8,133 nucleotides of DNA from an uncultured Butyricicoccus sp. GTDB lineage: Bacteria > Bacillota > Clostridia > Oscillospirales > Butyricicoccaceae. The stretch covers positions 1 through 8,133 of the forward strand of contig CAJUDU010000091.1 in NCBI GenBank assembly GCA_910584935.1, in the 5' to 3' direction. Position numbers and translations under genes: made by a program. Within the stretch, counting starts at the first letter, position 1. Every line of letters begins with the position of its first letter. The notes under the pieces were generated by a model. It saw only the letters and a list, made by a program, of their open reading frames with translations, was not told the DNA's origin and made no database searches. Shown in pieces: positions 6,089 to 8,133 of the stretch.

Positions 6089-6940
6089 ATGCAGAAAGCA
6101 GAAAAAATGCAGGCGCTCCGCGTGTTTGCCGCTGAAATCAGGCTGGAAGCGCTGAAGACCATCGGCTCTTTGGGCTTTGGTCATGTCGGCGGCTCCATGT
6201 CTGTTGTAGAAGCGCTGGCAGTCCTGTACGGCGAGGTTATGAAGGTAGATCCTAAAAACCCACGCTGGGAAGACCGTGACTGGTGCGTTATGTCCAAAGG
6301 CCATGCTGGCCCGGCTATGTACGCAACCCTCGGCCTGAAAGGCTTCTATCCACTGGAACAGGCTTATACCCTCAACCAGCCGCACACCAATTTCCCATCC
6401 CATACCGACCGCACCAAAACCCCTGGCATTGACCTGACAACAGGTTCCCTTGGGCAGGGTATGTCCTCCGCAGTCGGCGCGGCGCTGGGCAACAAAATGG
6501 ACGACCGCGGAAACCATGTATTTGTATTTATTGGTGACGGCGAAGCTGATGAAGGTCAGGTTTGGGAAGGCGCGCAGTTTGCCGCACACTACAAACTGGA
6601 CAACCTTGTTTGCTTTGTTGACTCCAACAAGCGCCAGCTTGACGGCACCGTTGACGATGTCATGAGCCATGGCAAAGGCTTGGGTGCGAAATTTGACGCA
6701 TTCGGCTGGAATGTCATCGACGTGGCAGACGGCAACGATGTGGAACAGGTCTATGACGCTGTTATGGCTGCTTATGACTGCAAAGGGCAGCCAACCTGCA
6801 TCGTACTTAATACGGTAAAGGGCAAGGGCGCTACCTTTGCTGAGCCTTCCGGCGCACATTCCTCGCAGCCAACCAAGGAGCAGTGGGATGAAGCGATTGC
6901 AGCTGCCGAGGCTGAGTTTGCCAGAGTTAAGGCACAGTAA
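6089..6940 (+). CDS. Split transketolase, N-terminal (ThDP-binding) subunit
   Basis: A 283-residue subunit carrying the cofactor-binding half of a transketolase; it must pair with the next gene's product to form active sites. Visible motifs are GHVGGS (31-36), KGHAGP (70-75), PSHTD (103-107), GSLGQG (119-124), GDGEADEG (149-156) with Asn180 completing the ThDP/Mg motif, KGKG (244-247) and a C-terminal SGAH (254-257). These correspond to the cofactor and substrate histidines of classical transketolases. GHVGG in place of the common GHPGG, and DSNKRQLDG (178-186) in place of the usual DYNGLQIDG-like loop, point to a divergent clade. I chose the ATG at 6089, 8 nt after AGGTAGG; an in-frame GTG at 6080 overlaps that site. 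It is co-transcribed with the C-terminal subunit 15 nt downstream. The substrate is unknown. Confidence 0.93.
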   Translation: MQKAEKMQALRVFAAEIRLEALKTIGSLGFGHVGGSMSVVEALAVLYGEVMKVDPKNPRWEDRDWCVMSKGHAGPAMYATLGLKGFYPLEQAYTLNQPHTNFPSHTDRTKTPGIDLTTGSLGQGMSSAVGAALGNKMDDRGNHVFVFIGDGEADEGQVWEGAQFAAHYKLDNLVCFVDSNKRQLDGTVDDVMSHGKGLGAKFDAFGWNVIDVADGNDVEQVYDAVMAAYDCKGQPTCIVLNTVKGKGATFAEPSGAHSSQPTKEQWDEAIAAAEAEFARVKAQ

Positions 6941-6955
6941 GGAGGGTATCGAACA

Positions 6956-7921
6956 ATGAGCTTTACTTTGATTGGAAAACACGAGAAAGACTCCCGTGCG
7001 AACCGCGACGGCTATGTTGCCGCACTGCGCGAGCTGATGGCAGCAGACAGCAAAGTCTGCCACATCGACTGCGACTTATATAACTGCATCAATACCGCAA
7101 AGGTTGAAAAGGATTTCCCCAAGCAGACCTTTAACGCTGGTATTGCAGAAGCCAATGCTATGGGTATTGCCGCTGGTCTGACCGCTACCGGCCGCACTGT
7201 ATTCATGCACTCCTTTGGCTGTTTCTCCTCCCGCCGCGCTTATGACCAGGCTTTCATGTCCTGTGCTTATGCAAAACTGCCTGTACACGTGCTCGGTTCT
7301 GACCCTGGCGTGTGCGCAGCTTACAACGGCGGCACCCATATGCCATTTGAAGATATGGCAATCTATATGGCAATTCCGGAAGCTGTCGTTATCGACCCGA
7401 CCGACTATGCCATGATTTATGACCTGACCAAAAAACTCGCCGCTTCCGGCAAGTTCTCCTTTATGCGCATGATTCGTAAAGGTGTTGTCAAGGTTTATGA
7501 CGACGGCGCTTCCTTTGAAATCGGCAAGGGCGTTACCTTGAAAGATGGCAAGGATGTTACCATTATCGCTTCCGGCATCATGGTTGATGAAGCGCTGAAA
7601 GCACAGGAAACCCTGGCTGCTGACGGCATCTCTGCTAAGGTTGTGGATATGTTCACCTGGAAGCCGCTCGATGAAGAACTGATTGTCGCTTCCGCCAAGG
7701 AAACTGGCGCTATCGTTACCGCTGAAAACCATCAGTTAAAATGCGGTTTGGGCGCTGCTGTTGCACAGGTTGTTGCAAAGAATGCACCTGTTCCGATGGA
7801 AATGGTCGGTGTTGAAGACCGTTTCGGCCAGGTTGGTTCTCAGGACTTCCTGCAGAAGGAATACGGCTTAACTGCTGACCATATCGTGGAAGCTGTTAAG
7901 AAAGCTGTTTCCCGCAAGTAA
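6956..7921 (+). CDS. Split transketolase, C-terminal (pyrimidine-binding) subunit
   Basis: A 321-residue subunit containing the PYR domain (about 12-180) and the C-terminal transketolase domain (about 190-318). The catalytic glutamate that activates ThDP is Glu65 in AGIAEAN (61-67), followed by the aromatic pocket region HSFGCF (85-90) and RRAYDQ (93-98). THMPFED (127-133) holds the active-site His128, and RMIR (171-174) matches the conserved arginine segment. ENHQLKCGLG (257-266) is the usual C-domain loop. Aligned by eye, the acceptor-site His and Asp of classical enzymes (GTHAG...GEDG) are replaced by Asp116 and Asn124 (GSDPG...AYNG), which suggests an altered substrate. The ribosome binding site AAGGAGG (6939-6945) overlaps the preceding stop codon and is 10 nt before the start. 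It is the second and last gene before a strong terminator. Confidence 0.93.
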   Translation: MSFTLIGKHEKDSRANRDGYVAALRELMAADSKVCHIDCDLYNCINTAKVEKDFPKQTFNAGIAEANAMGIAAGLTATGRTVFMHSFGCFSSRRAYDQAFMSCAYAKLPVHVLGSDPGVCAAYNGGTHMPFEDMAIYMAIPEAVVIDPTDYAMIYDLTKKLAASGKFSFMRMIRKGVVKVYDDGASFEIGKGVTLKDGKDVTIIASGIMVDEALKAQETLAADGISAKVVDMFTWKPLDEELIVASAKETGAIVTAENHQLKCGLGAAVAQVVAKNAPVPMEMVGVEDRFGQVGSQDFLQKEYGLTADHIVEAVKKAVSRK

Positions 7922-7959
7922 AACCAGAATACCGTATCTGCATAAAATAAAGATACATC

Positions 7960-8013
7960 AAAAAACCTTCTGCCGTAACCGGGCGATTTCCCCCGGCGGC
8001 AGAAGGTTTTTTT
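7960..8013. terminator. Strong bidirectional terminator after the transketolase operon
   Basis: AAAAAACCTTCTGCCG (7960-7975) pairs with CGGCAGAAGGTTTTTT (7997-8012). An inner stem pairs CCGGG (7979-7983) with CCCGG (7992-7996), leaving TAA bulged. Seven Ts follow on the plus strand and six on the minus strand. The hairpin could therefore end both the transketolase mRNA and the possible converging gene at 8034-8133. Confidence 0.92.
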
Positions 8014-8033
8014 ACCGCTTCTTGCAAGTAGCA

Positions 8034-8133
8034 TCACTGCTTCTTTGTCTTTATCAGCTCTCCAATCATTGCGCCGCCGACTAAGCCTTGTTTGAAAAAT
8101 AAATATTGCACAAATGATAAACAAGTGTAAAAT
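8034..8133 (-). CDS. Possible 3' end of a converging gene (partial)
   Basis: On the minus strand a frame is open from the window's right edge through 32 codons to a TGA (8034-8036). It reads FYTCLSFVQYLFFKQGLVGG and then AMIGELIKTKKQ. The hydrophobic run followed by a lysine-rich tail resembles the last membrane segment of an integral membrane protein. It stops 21 nt before a terminator that has a T-run in this direction, which is where a gene end would be expected. Against it, the fragment is short, AT-rich and matches no family I recognise, and a promoter-like plus-strand sequence overlaps it (8106-8133). Confidence 0.4.
   Translation of the reverse strand, partial: FYTCLSFVQYLFFKQGLVGGAMIGELIKTKKQ

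Noticed and set aside
6086..7063. 325-codon minus-strand frame across the N-terminal transketolase gene
   Set aside because: It is an in-register antisense shadow of a codon-biased gene, with no independent protein features or ribosome binding site.
8106..8133. Promoter-like TTGCAC, 16-nt spacer, TAAAAT on the plus strand at the right edge
   Set aside because: It overlaps the possible minus-strand gene end and no downstream gene is visible in the window; in AT-rich sequence such matches are common. It remains possible if that partial gene is not real.
1..8133. CRISPR array, insertion sequence, tRNA or rRNA, prophage or plasmid features
   Set aside because: No regularly spaced direct repeats, transposase-like proteins, terminal inverted repeats or recognisable structural RNA genes were seen. 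The window is metabolic and regulatory.

Overview
The window looks like an ordinary chromosomal segment of a Gram-positive, low-to-mid GC anaerobe, most likely a Clostridia/Oscillospirales-type Firmicute. This is inferred from near-consensus AGGAGG ribosome binding sites 7-10 nt before most starts, sigma-A-like promoters, U-tailed hairpin terminators, a DeoR regulator and a transketolase split into two genes. No species can be named from sequence alone.

Layout, left to right. (1) 59-601 (+): a YgjP/DUF45-type zinc metallohydrolase, converging on a 14-bp hairpin (609-642). (2) 687-3509 (-): a two-gene operon, iolB then iolD in transcription order. They encode two consecutive steps of myo-inositol breakdown, ring opening and isomerisation of 5-deoxy-glucuronate. 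(3) 3510-3739: a divergent control region with an imperfect dyad placed just upstream of a weak iolB promoter. (4) 3740-4612 (+): an AraC-family regulator, probably the activator of iolBD, followed by a clean terminator (4715-4744) and then a very stable UUCG-capped hairpin (4819-4861). (5) 4877-5635 (-): a DeoR-family sugar regulator. (6) 5636-6088: a divergent control region with one promoter in each direction, each embedded in or flanked by inverted repeats. (7) 6089-7921 (+): the N- and C-terminal subunits of a split transketolase, ended by a strong terminator (7960-8013). (8) 8034-8133 (-): the possible 3' end of a further gene running off the right edge.

How the genes may work together. 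IolD opens trihydroxycyclohexane-dione to 5-deoxy-glucuronate and IolB converts that to 2-deoxy-5-keto-gluconate. The usual partners IolG, IolE, IolC, IolJ and IolA are not in the window. Each half has its own divergent regulator: AraC beside iolBD, DeoR beside the transketolase. The most interesting point is that, aligned by eye, the transketolase C-subunit lacks two standard acceptor/phosphate-site residues (the His and Asp equivalent to E. coli His461 and Asp469) while keeping the catalytic Glu and ThDP signatures. Its substrate may therefore not be a standard sugar phosphate. Whether it is linked to the inositol genes is speculation.
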